From Sphaerulina vaccinii (taxonomy: Eukaryota > Ascomycota > Dothideomycetes > Mycosphaerellales > Mycosphaerellaceae), in contig JAKUDP010000008.1 in the NCBI GenBank assembly GCA_022570795.1, positions 1,488,001-1,552,000 on the forward strand: DNA of 64,000 bases, read 5' to 3'. The notes below the pieces were generated by a model, which had not been told where the DNA came from, made no database searches, and saw nothing but the letters and a program-made list of their open reading frames with translations. Position numbers and translations under genes: made by a program. This document shows positions 44,269 through 54,500 of the stretch, in pieces (position 1 is the first letter of the stretch; each line of letters opens with the position of its first letter).

Positions 44269-46677
44269 ATGTCGACCGCAGCGCCGAAAACACCTGACCA
44301 GAATGCGCGCAAAGTCGCCATGAACCGATCATTTTCTGCCGCCGGCGCATCGAGCTCGAATCGCGCTCAGCCCACAGCAGAGATCGGTGCGACAGAAGGC
44401 GTCGAGACACTCTTCACACACCCGAGCGGCAAGATTGTCAAGTTCACGAGCAATGCGCCAACGCGACCGAGCAGTTCAGGAACATGGAGTCCTGGAGGAA
44501 GTCAACAGCAAGGAACCCTGCCATGGGCAACTTTGACAGAAAAGACAATGGCGGCAGGACCTCTAGAGATATATCGCGTGCCAGGCTCCGTATCATTCTT
44601 ACATTCAGGCTCATTACTACACGCCATCATGCCGAGGAGCAATTGCTGGTGTGTAGACGGTGTGAGCAAATTCGCAATGCGCGTATTGCCAGACACATAC
44701 TACCGGATCGAACTGCCTGGGGACACTCCTGAGGACTTACAGAAGGTGGAAGAGTTCAAGATTACGCTACAGAAAGTTCTGTTCTATGAGAGGACAGCAT
44801 GTCCGTTTGCTAGGACTTTCGAAGTCGACTTGCCAGTGGAAGGAGAACCGAAACCCAGGAAGAGAAGGAGGAGGACTGATGGGCCTGCGAAGAAGTGGAA
44901 ACTGGACAGGGCGTATAGCTGGAAACCCGAAGGTTGGACGCCTGAGCAGGATGAACCGTCTAGTGATGGGTCTTCAGGTAGTGCCACTGCTTCAGACGAC
45001 GAGGGAAGTTCTGGTTCGCCTGAAGAGGAGCTTGCGGATCAGGTTGGCGAAATGAACCTCAATACGCCACCGCTGACTAGGAAGCCGACTGTTAAGGATC
45101 GAGCCAGAGGCATCAACTTGCGGTCGGTAACTGCTCCTCCGCAGTTGCAACTGCAATCTACACCGCATTCTAAGCTGCGCACGTCTTTCCTCCCAGAGAG
45201 CAGTGCTCATGTAGAGCCGGGATCGCGATCTTCGTCGAGGGGGTCTAGAGTACCAGGTTCCTCTGGTCATGCTACACGAGATGAGACGCTGTCCGAGAAT
45301 GTACCTCCGAGCAGGCTCTCACAAGTCTCACATCGAGAAGCGGAGACCGTGCCAGGTGCCTCGCGAGAAGAGTACTTGTCCGACACAACTCCGAATGGCG
45401 CCAGCAACGTTGAGGAGTCCAGCACACTGTTACAGGAGGTGGCAGAATTGGAGAATGCACCAGGTCATCGCTCTCTGCAGCCAATGCCCACCGACATGCC
45501 TCCTTCCCCACCAGACTCTAATGTGGAGTGCGACTTCACTTCGTCAATTAATCCACCCTCGCAACCTACACATCCCCTAGAAGACACATTGCTTGTACCA
45601 TCACTCATTCCACAAAGTTCTGCAGTTGACGACGACATTATTAACACGCCTGCGATCGTGGAGAAGTTAGCAGCGGCTGCTCAGGGTCCTGCGGTTGTGG
45701 AACACACAGCCGCCAGCTCCGACCAATTGGAAATACATCCAACCGCGCACAGTACTAATGAGACGGATGTCATCTCCACGCCATCCGAACCACAAGCGAC
45801 ACTCGAATATGTCGAAGATGATGAACCATTCGTCACTTGCGACGCACGAGACGCCCATTTGCTGGGCAACAACCAGGAACCCCGTCCGGATATTGCAACC
45901 TCTAACGCAAACGCCTCACTACCAGACGTTAGCTGTCAAAGTAATACGCTTCTGCACAACCTTGACGACCATCTTGCTGAACCAGCGATTGATGGTGGGT
46001 CTGCGGTTGGAGTAGATGGCACCACGGAGGTGTATAGCGAGCAACCACCGGGTGAGGTTGAACGAGCTGCTGCTCATACTGAGACACCACCAGATACTAC
46101 TGATGATGCACACTTGACTCGCGTGCCATCTTCATCAAATGCCGACGATCCTTTCGCAGCTATTCAAGCTAGAATCCAAGCACGAAGAAGCATCGGCGGT
46201 ACTACAACACAAGGTTTTGTACCTATACAACGGCAAACAACCTCGACCTCAACAGCATCCAGCACGTCCCTTCGTTCAAGACGCTCACAAGCCGTATCAG
46301 AAAAGGACCAATCCGTTCTCGCTGGCGCTCTAGTACGCAAAGCTGCTTCAGCTTTCCTTGGTCCTCCAGTCCATCTTGTAGCCATCATGCTCAAGATTGC
46401 TGCGAGGTTCGCCAAGGGTGCTTTCCCCAAGGCGCTGTTGTTTGAGAGTCCGGCTGGAATGGTTAAACGTGTGCCTGGAAGCTTCGATCTTGATGATAGT
46501 GAGTTTGAGGAAGAACTGGATGATGAGCTTGATGACGAGGAGGAAGATGATTTTGGAGTCCCGTTGAGGAGTCCTATCTCGAGGCTCGTCAGTGCCGAGA
46601 GTGTACCGAGAACGATGGTGGATGGTGGTGTGAAGGAAAGAGAAGGCTATGAGGTTGGGCATTACAGTGTGGACTGA
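44269..46677 (+). CDS. inp1: Inheritance of peroxisomes protein 1 (Inp1)-like
   Basis: Peripheral peroxisomal protein that tethers peroxisomes to the cell cortex through Pex3. It is a single exon of 802 residues. The conserved N-terminal region (about 80-200) reads TLPWATLTEKTMAAGPLEIY, GSVSFLHSGSLLHAIMPRS, CWCVDGVSKFAMRV, YYRIELPGDTPEDLQKVEEF and VLFYERTACPFARTF, the Inp1 signature as I know it. The rest is long, Ser/Thr/Pro/Glu-rich and disordered, with a basic KPRKRRRR patch. The C-terminal segment has a hydrophobic GALVRKAASAFLGPPVHLVA stretch and an acidic EEELDDELDDEEEDD run. The name rests on the N-terminal domain only. Confidence 0.75.
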   Translation: MSTAAPKTPDQNARKVAMNRSFSAAGASSSNRAQPTAEIGATEGVETLFTHPSGKIVKFTSNAPTRPSSSGTWSPGGSQQQGTLPWATLTEKTMAAGPLEIYRVPGSVSFLHSGSLLHAIMPRSNCWCVDGVSKFAMRVLPDTYYRIELPGDTPEDLQKVEEFKITLQKVLFYERTACPFARTFEVDLPVEGEPKPRKRRRRTDGPAKKWKLDRAYSWKPEGWTPEQDEPSSDGSSGSATASDDEGSSGSPEEELADQVGEMNLNTPPLTRKPTVKDRARGINLRSVTAPPQLQLQSTPHSKLRTSFLPESSAHVEPGSRSSSRGSRVPGSSGHATRDETLSENVPPSRLSQVSHREAETVPGASREEYLSDTTPNGASNVEESSTLLQEVAELENAPGHRSLQPMPTDMPPSPPDSNVECDFTSSINPPSQPTHPLEDTLLVPSLIPQSSAVDDDIINTPAIVEKLAAAAQGPAVVEHTAASSDQLEIHPTAHSTNETDVISTPSEPQATLEYVEDDEPFVTCDARDAHLLGNNQEPRPDIATSNANASLPDVSCQSNTLLHNLDDHLAEPAIDGGSAVGVDGTTEVYSEQPPGEVERAAAHTETPPDTTDDAHLTRVPSSSNADDPFAAIQARIQARRSIGGTTTQGFVPIQRQTTSTSTASSTSLRSRRSQAVSEKDQSVLAGALVRKAASAFLGPPVHLVAIMLKIAARFAKGAFPKALLFESPAGMVKRVPGSFDLDDSEFEEELDDELDDEEEDDFGVPLRSPISRLVSAESVPRTMVDGGVKEREGYEVGHYSVD

Positions 46678-46859
46678 TGATGATGTTGACTTTGAGCGAG
46701 GTGTTTGGGCGACTTGACGACTTCTGGATTGACGACTATGAGATGGACAAGGATCAACTGGACTGATGACTAATGCGAGTAGTGTTTGTAGTAGTATGCT
46801 GCTTGAATGAAGAACCATTGTTCTACTTCAGCCTCCACCCCAGAATGCAGCAAAAGAAA

Positions 46860-48435
46860 GTTCTAGACAACACAACAATCGCCCTCAACACGATGGCTAT
46901 CCGGAAGGAAGGCTTCAGGAGTCTATGCATCTCACACGCCACCGTCGCCGGATCTTACTGCGCATTGGCTATGCCAACGACTTACGACTCTACCACTAGA
47001 CCAAGGACGACTATTGCAGATACACGTTTACGGAACGTATGTAAACGTCAATCCAAGCAGAGCCACTGTCAGCCAAAACTACGAACTTCGCACAGTGCCA
47101 AATGAGCATAAGGACAGCAAAAGAGGCAAAACAATCGCCAGCAGCGACAAGCAGATGAAGCATCTCGAGGAAGACCTCTCCAACGTAGAGTTGAAAGGGC
47201 TGGTGTCACATGTTCTTGTCAAGCGTTAACTTTGCCAACGACTTACTGCTCATTCCGCTAGACCAAGGTCGACTATTGAAGTTGCAGCATCCGTGGCAGT
47301 ATATGAATGTTGCCTTATCATCCGGACTCGAAAACAGGAGGCGAACGGAGCAAAACAACCGCCTACTAGGGCGGATTCTGGAAACGACTGCTACGCAATT
47401 ACAAGTCAGTAGACTTGAACCTTCACGTGCCATTCCGTTAGATCAAGCATCAGCTAAGCCAACGACTTACTGGTCATTCCGCTAGACTACGGACGACTTT
47501 TGAATACGTAACAATTGAATACGTATATGAAGGTCACCCACTCACCTTAGGCTTCAAGAAGAGGTACAAAGAAGCAAAACAAGCGCCTGGTAAGGCAGGT
47601 CAAGACTGTGCAGAATACTAAGTCACTATTAGGCTTGATTTATTACTGATCTGGCTATCAGATTAGCATCAGCTACGCCAAAGACTTACTAGTCATTCCG
47701 CTAGACCACGGACGACTGTTGAAGATACAGCATGTCTACTGGCATATCTACGTCACCTGATCACTTAGAGGTATAGAGAAAGAGACAAGAAAAGCAAAAC
47801 AATCGCCTTGAAAGGCAGTTCGACCCCTACGGAGAAGACGAAGTCAATACTAGGCTTGAATCTTTACTGATCAGGCTATCAGGTTAGCATCAGCTTTGCT
47901 AACGACTTACGGTTCGACCACTAGACCGTTGACGACTGTTGGATACACAAGTTTCGTAGCACTATATGAGCGTCACTTACTCACTTGGAGCTTACACAAA
48001 AGTGACACGAAAGGATCAAAACAATCGCCCTGGAAGGCGGTTTTAGGCGGATTTGCTGGCAAGATCAAGTCATTGCTAGGCTTGGACCTTCGAAAGCAGC
48101 CTTTCCACACCAAACATCATTTATATCGACGACTTACTAGTCATTCCGCTAGACCACGGACGCCTGTCGGATACACAACATTCGTATCACTATATGAAGG
48201 TCACTTACTCAGCTCGATCTCAAAGGCAAGGGAGCAAAACAATCGCCTTCAGCCTCGTTCATTCCATCTACCGCCTCGACAGCAAGTCTTATGATGGCTT
48301 GGAGTCCTAGGGGCTAATCTGTGCAAGTCAAACATTTTGACTGGTCAGTTATGCCATCGATTTACCGGGCTTATCCGCTAGACCACGGACGACTGTTGAG
48401 TCATCATTAACTGGACTTGTATATGACCTAGCGGA
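46860..48435 (-). repeat. Tandem array of seven diverged ~220-bp units with tRNA-like promoter blocks
   Basis: Seven head-to-tail units fill most of the space between Inp1 and the F-box gene. The plus-strand core CTAGACCACGG occurs at about 46996, 47258, 47482, 47701, 47921, 48149 and 48378, a spacing of 219-262 bp. A second core, CAAAACAATCGCC, recurs at about 47128, 47352, 47576, 47796, 48018 and 48236, with an eroded copy near 46871. Read on the minus strand, each unit has GTCGTCCGTGGTCTAGCGG (tRNA A-box-like, with a D-arm-like hairpin), 60-70 nt later a B-box-like block (perfect GTTCAAGTC at 47412-47420; degenerate elsewhere), and 60-80 nt further a GTTTTG stretch like a Pol III terminator. 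No full cloverleaf folds by eye. A tRNA-derived SINE or Pol III gene array is the working inference; a plain satellite is the alternative. Confidence 0.7.
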
Positions 48436-48766
48436 TTTTGGGCAGGAGTATCTCTGTGATGCGATGCTGTCTGGGCCGCTATGTGTAGACATGAATCGGT
48501 CGATTGCCTGGGCTGATCCATCGGAGAGGCAGCTTGTGCAGATCTCTATCTCAAGCAAAGGTCTGACATTTCGACTGTCTGTACTACGATGAGCTTGGTC
48601 TTTGGCCCGTGACTGAGAGGCCGTCAGACACGTTCAGGACTTGAGACATTTGATCACTTCCAGCGCGTTGTAGAAAGTCACCCAGCAAACAACACAGGTC
48701 TGGTACACAGCTATTGAGACGTGGAGTATCACTTATTCAGTCATACCCATCTGAGCGAACCGTACG
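48436..48766. other. Intergenic: promoter of the F-box gene
   Basis: About 330 bp between the last array unit and the F-box gene. No gene or further repeat unit was recognised. Confidence 0.4.
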
Positions 48767-49681
48767 ATGTCCACCACGCTTGATACGCCGCGCACATTTC
48801 TGCACCATCAACACCTCTGTTGTCGGACACGATCAGCACCAGCTTCACGGAGCAACATGGCCTCTGCTTCCACTCTTAACCCACGACCCACGTCGGATGT
48901 GGCAGCACCTGCAGTATTCAAGACGTATGAGCTCCTCGAGTTGATCTTATTACAGCTTCCTATGGAAGATGTCTATGTCTTGCGGCGCGTCAACACGTCC
49001 TGGCGCGACACTATTGCCCGCTCTCGGGACCTGCAGAAGAACATGTTCCGCATGGCTGCTAGCGATCCACGTAAGCCCAAGGCTTCCGTCTACAGCCAGA
49101 GAGGAGCTCTTGCCTTGGCTGGAGTATGGAATGCCACAGACGACATCGGCCCTACCTATCCAGGAACGTATCTCCAGTTCAATCCAGCCATAAGCATGAA
49201 CTTCGATCTGTCGAACCAGGGACCTCGGTGTTTCACACATCATTACGGCAATGTCTCTTCAAGGAGCCAGTCATTCCCCATCGAGATCGAAGTTCGTGAT
49301 TGGGACTATCACGACCAAGGATACTTCCTCGAGTTCACATACCAGGAGATTGATCCAGACCAAGTCGAGCATTGCAAGTACGATACGGCCATGCGATCCA
49401 TGTTCATCACACAACCTCCTGTGACTGGTATCCAGCTTCAGACACGGTCCATACGCTGGTTCAATTGGAAAGCTTGGATGGCATTGTACAACCCTGGCGG
49501 CATTACACTCGGAGATGTCCTTGATGGCATTCACTCTCGAGTTGCGATTGACGAGGATCCGCTCAACGAGGGTAGGCAAGTGGTGTTGGTCTTCAGCCAA
49601 AGGGTGGCCAATACCAGCGAATCTGCGCGGACAGGATCGTGTGAGATCTGCCACTGGGTCGAGTGTCTACGGCAGGACTGA
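48767..49681 (+). CDS. F-box protein
   Basis: Probable SCF ubiquitin-ligase adaptor. It is a single exon of 304 residues. The F-box is at about 48-90: VFKTYELLELILLQLPMED, VYVLRRVNTSWRDTIARSRD and LQKNMFRM, matching the Skp1-binding pattern (L..L...L....L..V...W...I..S..L). The rest is a substrate-side domain of a type common in Dothideomycetes, with FNPAISMNFDLSNQG and DMFITQPP-like elements (here MRSMFITQPPV) and a C-terminal cysteine pair (SCEICHWVEC). An internal ATG at 48857 would remove 30 weakly ordered residues and is an alternative start. The target is unknown. Confidence 0.75.
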   Translation: MSTTLDTPRTFLHHQHLCCRTRSAPASRSNMASASTLNPRPTSDVAAPAVFKTYELLELILLQLPMEDVYVLRRVNTSWRDTIARSRDLQKNMFRMAASDPRKPKASVYSQRGALALAGVWNATDDIGPTYPGTYLQFNPAISMNFDLSNQGPRCFTHHYGNVSSRSQSFPIEIEVRDWDYHDQGYFLEFTYQEIDPDQVEHCKYDTAMRSMFITQPPVTGIQLQTRSIRWFNWKAWMALYNPGGITLGDVLDGIHSRVAIDEDPLNEGRQVVLVFSQRVANTSESARTGSCEICHWVECLRQD

Positions 49682-49738
49682 CGATGGCCTATGCTGGACT
49701 TTGTACCGGTCTTTGGTTGGGATCATCGCCCAGGGCTC

Positions 49739-51538
49739 TCAAGCTGCAACCAGAGCAAGAACGAAGATGGCAAGGATGACAGAGCTGTGCATAGTGTTGG
49801 CATAGCCCATTGCGCCACCAGTAGTCTGAGCTGATTGAACTGGAGTCGTTGCAGCTGGAGCATTCGTACTTTGAGTTGTTCCTTGTTGCGTAGTAGTGAT
49901 CCTCGTCCCGCTGACTGTCGTCACTACTGTGACCACGCCTACATCGTCGCCTTTCGATTGTGAGCCGGACTCGCTGGACGCAGTGCTTCCTGAACCTATC
50001 GTTGTCGCTTTATCGCCGTTGTTCCCCGAGTTGTCATTGTTGCCTTGAGACGACCCTCCATAATTCGCGGCTGTGCTGCTTGCATGCTCGTTTGCAGCTG
50101 TCTCCACAGGTGCAGAGCCGATACTCGTTGCAGTAGTGCCAGCGTGCGGAAGTGTTGCTCCACCATGCACGCCATGCGAGCTCTGCTGTGAACCTTGCGC
50201 AGAGTACGTCGAAGCCGCTGAATGGCCTTCGCTCGAGGGCAGCTCGTTCGCCAGGGCAGTCGCAGTTGCAGTCGGCGCCACCACAGATGATGATGGAGAG
50301 GCAGGCTCAGAGGTAGTCTGCTTGGGTCCATGCGGTAGAGTAGGCTTCGCTGCCTCAGAATACTGTGTGAGCGCCAGTGGTGGATCCCACAGACCATTAT
50401 ACCACATTTGACAGTTCGCAAAGTCTGGACTGAGCTGTTTGATCTCTGGTGGAATGGCTAGTTGAGGCCGAAAGTCGTTCTCATAGATGATGCCGCACAT
50501 AGTCTCGTCTATGCCAATATCGCATTTGTTCTGTCCAATCCATGCGCTGAAAGGAATGGGCTTGTTGAAGTCCGCATATGAGACCGGATATCCTGTTTGA
50601 GTATCTGTCTCCTGGAGAAGCTGGAAGTGATTCTGTCGGTATCGCAAGCTCAACACGGACTCGGAGGGCATAGCTAGAATCGCATTCGATATCACACTTC
50701 CGTAAGTCTTGGTGCATCGATCCACTGCGTAAACTCTGCTGATGCTGATATATGCTGTTCCTGATGTAAAAGTATGACCATCAACCACGGCGGTTTCGGC
50801 GCCATTGGCGGGCTCAGGACCTTGGTAATTCGTGCCAGCGTAAGCTGTTATGACAGCACCTTTGCCGTAGTGTGTGATAGTGTCTGTAGGTGTTGTTGCA
50901 CACATATCTCGTGAAGCTGATGTCGGAAAGTATACCAGCTCAACTCCATCTCCGTAAATCGTACACTTTCCGCAACCATACAAGGACGAGATGAAACTGT
51001 CATTCTCCCTAGCGGCAGTCCCATTGGCACAAGGAGGTGTCGCGATTGTGGTCTTGGGCGCAGGTGTCATCGTGGCAGCAGCAGCAACCTGGCTGTGGTA
51101 TTGCGTCCAGAGAGGGTCACAATCCGAAGGCGATATCTTACAAGTAGGATATGGCGGGTCCCAGGCTGGGCTGATATATGTGCCCACGATCGTCGTCGTC
51201 CCAGTGACTGGCCCGCCCACCGTCTTCGTAGTGAGACCAATAGACTTCGCAGGCGAGTATGTCACTCGTGCATGGCCGTCGCATAACGTTGAAGCGTTCT
51301 CATATACCGTGTATGTTGATAGTCGTGTTCCACCAAGACCTTGTGTTGTCGTAGACAATTTCTCGTGCTCCTTGGCCCAGGCTATACTTCCTGCGCTCCA
51401 CGCACTGATGGCAGACGTACATGCATTCGCGTATTCGGGGCCAGATCCAGTGGCCGGAACTCCTGTAATGGTGTCTTTCGCCCGCACACTTGCGAAGAAA
51501 GAAGCCAGCAAGATCGGCGGAAGATGTAAGAGCCCCAT
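49739..51538 (-). CDS. Secreted, probably GPI-anchored Ser/Thr-rich cell-wall protein
   Basis: A single exon of 599 residues. The start at 51538 places a signal peptide (MGLLHLPPILLASFFASVRA) at the N-terminus; an upstream ATG (51568) would add ten residues. The extracellular part (about 20-370) has many cysteines (for example CKISPSDCDPLW, LYGCGKCTIYGDGVELVYFP) and N-glycosylation sites. It is followed by about 190 residues of Ser/Thr/Gly/Ala-rich low complexity. The end is a glycine/asparagine stretch and a hydrophobic tail (SSVILAIFVLALVAA) with no charged residue after it, which fits a GPI attachment signal. It converges with the F-box gene, 57 bp from its end. No catalytic domain was recognised. 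Confidence 0.7.
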   Translation of the reverse strand: MGLLHLPPILLASFFASVRAKDTITGVPATGSGPEYANACTSAISAWSAGSIAWAKEHEKLSTTTQGLGGTRLSTYTVYENASTLCDGHARVTYSPAKSIGLTTKTVGGPVTGTTTIVGTYISPAWDPPYPTCKISPSDCDPLWTQYHSQVAAAATMTPAPKTTIATPPCANGTAARENDSFISSLYGCGKCTIYGDGVELVYFPTSASRDMCATTPTDTITHYGKGAVITAYAGTNYQGPEPANGAETAVVDGHTFTSGTAYISISRVYAVDRCTKTYGSVISNAILAMPSESVLSLRYRQNHFQLLQETDTQTGYPVSYADFNKPIPFSAWIGQNKCDIGIDETMCGIIYENDFRPQLAIPPEIKQLSPDFANCQMWYNGLWDPPLALTQYSEAAKPTLPHGPKQTTSEPASPSSSVVAPTATATALANELPSSEGHSAASTYSAQGSQQSSHGVHGGATLPHAGTTATSIGSAPVETAANEHASSTAANYGGSSQGNNDNSGNNGDKATTIGSGSTASSESGSQSKGDDVGVVTVVTTVSGTRITTTQQGTTQSTNAPAATTPVQSAQTTGGAMGYANTMHSSVILAIFVLALVAA

Positions 51539-54500
51539 TGTTAACGACCGGGCGCGATCGACAAACAACGATGCGAATTGGGACGCAGAGAATGTCGACT
51601 TGGAAGAGAATCAAGACATGTGCTGGAGAGACTCCGAGAGAGTCGAAAACGTTTCGAGGTCCTGGACGTACATCGTGCTTGGATTATCAAAACAAGCCTC
51701 GTAGTGATGCACGCTAACTTATCCTTAGACGTGCTTTGCCAACGGCTAGAAGATCGTGTTGCGGCGCCATTTGCGTCATGCTGTTGCATTTTTGCTAAGT
51801 ATCATAATGCCTTGCTGCGCTGCATACCATGCAAGTGTAGTCATGATTAGAATTGATGGAATTCTACTGTGTTGCGAAACGACAGTGTGAGAGGATTGTG
51901 CTGCTCACGAAGACCCTGGAGTGTGGTGGAGTTGCGACAAGGACCTCTCCCGCTAGCCAGGTTCGCACGACAGCCGGCAGTGGCGGTTCATGTTGGCAGC
52001 ATTATTATATTTCGGGTTGTCTCTGGCACTTCTAAGGTGTCTTGCCAACACAACTTCTTGGCAGGAGTCCGCGAAATCGTGAAAGACCGATGGCGAAGGA
52101 CTTTTGGAGATGCTCAGAGCAGTCCTTGGAGTGACGTAAAGCTGCGTGACATTTTAGCATAAACCTTGTGCTATTTCGATTTTTCAGGCTCCATCGTTTA
52201 GGAACCTCGCATTGCCTCGCTCATCGGAAAGGCATCGCAGACAAGCACCGCTGGCAGCGAGCCAGTATGTGCAGCTCGCGTCTCGACATAAAATGGTTCT
52301 CCCGCGCTGGTGTGTCGCCATAGCTATGTCAAGCAGTTCCGGCCAGTCTCTACTGCGCATATCGTGTTTTCACCATGAAGGTCCAGGTCCAGCTTGATAT
52401 CGTTGGATTTGAAAGCTCCAAAGGTTCGCCAGACTGTATTTCAGCACTCTGCTCTACCCAGATCCTGATAACAGTCTGGCTGGTCTAATCCACTGGCAGA
52501 CACTTTGAAAGTCTCGCCTCCACAAGTTCTCGAGCGAGCAATGGCTGACGATATGGTGTATTGACCACCAGTGAACATAGACCGCAGTGCAGTGCTAGCC
52601 TCGACTGCATTTATCTGGCGCGTCATCCATGAAGTTGACCAGGCGCCAGGACGAGGCGTCGAGGAGCCACATGGTGCTTTCTGAGCATCATCTCAAGGCT
52701 CTCTGTGGAGCTTTCATGGTCTCAGTGATGGAGTGGGTGTCAATGTCAAGGACGCGATGGTTGTCAGCCTTCAAGAGAGTAAGGTAAAGGCCCTAATACT
52801 TGGCAGCGGGATCGGGAGTCTCCGTTCCGAACAACAGTCGCTCTTTCCATCTTCCCAACGCACAACCTCGACTCCTTGACATCGACATTTGAACAATACT
52901 CACACATCCACAATCACTGTCGCCATACGTATGCTCCAGAACAACGTGGAATTCTCCAGACGTCGGCATCTGGAGCCCATTCCTTAGTCGCCGCAGCTTG
53001 CACCACCACAGGTCTACAGCGCAGGATGTCAACCGCATCTCCAACTCGGATTTGTTCGGCGGACAGGAAAGCTCGCACACTGGCCATCGACTGCTCAGTA
53101 GCCGGCATGCTCCTTTGGGCGGTCTTCATGAGATGCCCTGCATGTGCAGATGTCCACGCAGCCGTCATACTGAATTTCGTGCAGTAGTGACAGCGGACGG
53201 AGTCACGGATGATCTTTCCGGGTGCCACCAAATGCATGTCCATGCAGTAGTCGCTGCATACCAGCGACATTTCGAGTCTTGTTTGCAGCCACCTTTGCGT
53301 CAGATCTTCAAGAATCAAGATCGAATCGTGTTGAGCTGCGACTTTGGTGAGATCGACCCGCAAAGGTGCCTGGGTCGATCTAGCATTTGGGACTACGAGC
53401 ACCAGTGCACCTCATGTCTCCAGCAAATGGCGAACGGTCCTTGCTACCGAGAAGCAAACGGCGTTCGACTGGGATTTTCGGCCTCGAGGAATGCAGCTCT
53501 CTCACGGAAATACCAAGGTCGAGCGCTGGACACTTCTTCGTCCAAAGATCAACCAGTCAGTGCGTCCATTGTTGGAGGCGATGGCAGTGCCATGGCCCAG
53601 CATCAGCTGCAGGGTAACGAGGTGCCTAATGTAGTAAAGCTGATAGCAACAACAGGCATTGCGAGATCTTGCTTCAATCACTATAGTACATGGCTTGTTC
53701 CGCAGGAACCAGTAGCACTCGACTTCTCATATCGTACAGATTCAGAAGCATTCCTCTTCGTATCAGAACCAGCTTCTGGTCACGCCCAGTCGGTTCGTCC
53801 ACCGCGAAATAATGGAGTATAAGCAAAGGAGGTTCACCCTTGCACTCCTGAGGCTACGACACTCTGATGGGCTTTGGTCGAGATATCGTTCCGTTCACTT
53901 TCTGGCTGGTTCGTTTCGTTATGCGATTGGCAGGAAATGAGCTCTTGTCCATACATGCTCGCTTCGACAATGAATTTGTGTCTCGACAACAACCTGAACG
54001 AACCTGTCAGCAGATATTCCCATACACAAGCTTGGAACACTGACCACAACGCGTTAACGACATCGACTCGTGCCGGCGAACTTTGAGGGGACAGCACTTC
54101 TGCAAATCAGTGTACTTGGAGCCTATTCATTGTCAGACAGGGCTCGCGACCATTGACTGGCATCTCACTTACACCAGCAGAGTACACAATATCTGATATG
54201 CCCACACGCATAAGTCACTCGAACGTGTTGACACATTGGGTCTGTTCAGTAGTCGACCAGTCTGTCGACACGTGGTTGGAGGCACTACGAGTGCAGTCGA
54301 ATGGTTCTTGAAGTATTTCGCGGCAGGGCTGTGTGCTTATTGAAGTAGTCGATGTGTAGCGGCGGATTGGCGCCTTAGTTCTCCCGGACACTTCAGATAG
54401 GTGCTGTTCGAACGCAAATCGACGTGGTTGTTCGGCGACCGTCGCTTGGCACGATGTGCAAGGCTTGCAGCAACGTTGGCTGCCGTTCGTGACGACAGAG

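Noticed and set aside
46860..48435. Protein-coding reading of the tandem array (recurring ANDLLVIPLDHGRLL-like frame)
   Set aside because: The frame is open for only about 20-60 codons per unit and is broken differently in each, as expected for a shared non-coding repeat.
46860..48435. CRISPR-like repeat array
   Set aside because: Eukaryotic nuclear context, diverged units of about 220 bp and no unique short spacers.
52998..53822. A 274-codon open frame on the plus strand
   Set aside because: No domain, signal peptide or membrane segment, odd composition, and a 162-codon antisense frame across it. Long chance frames are expected at this GC content.
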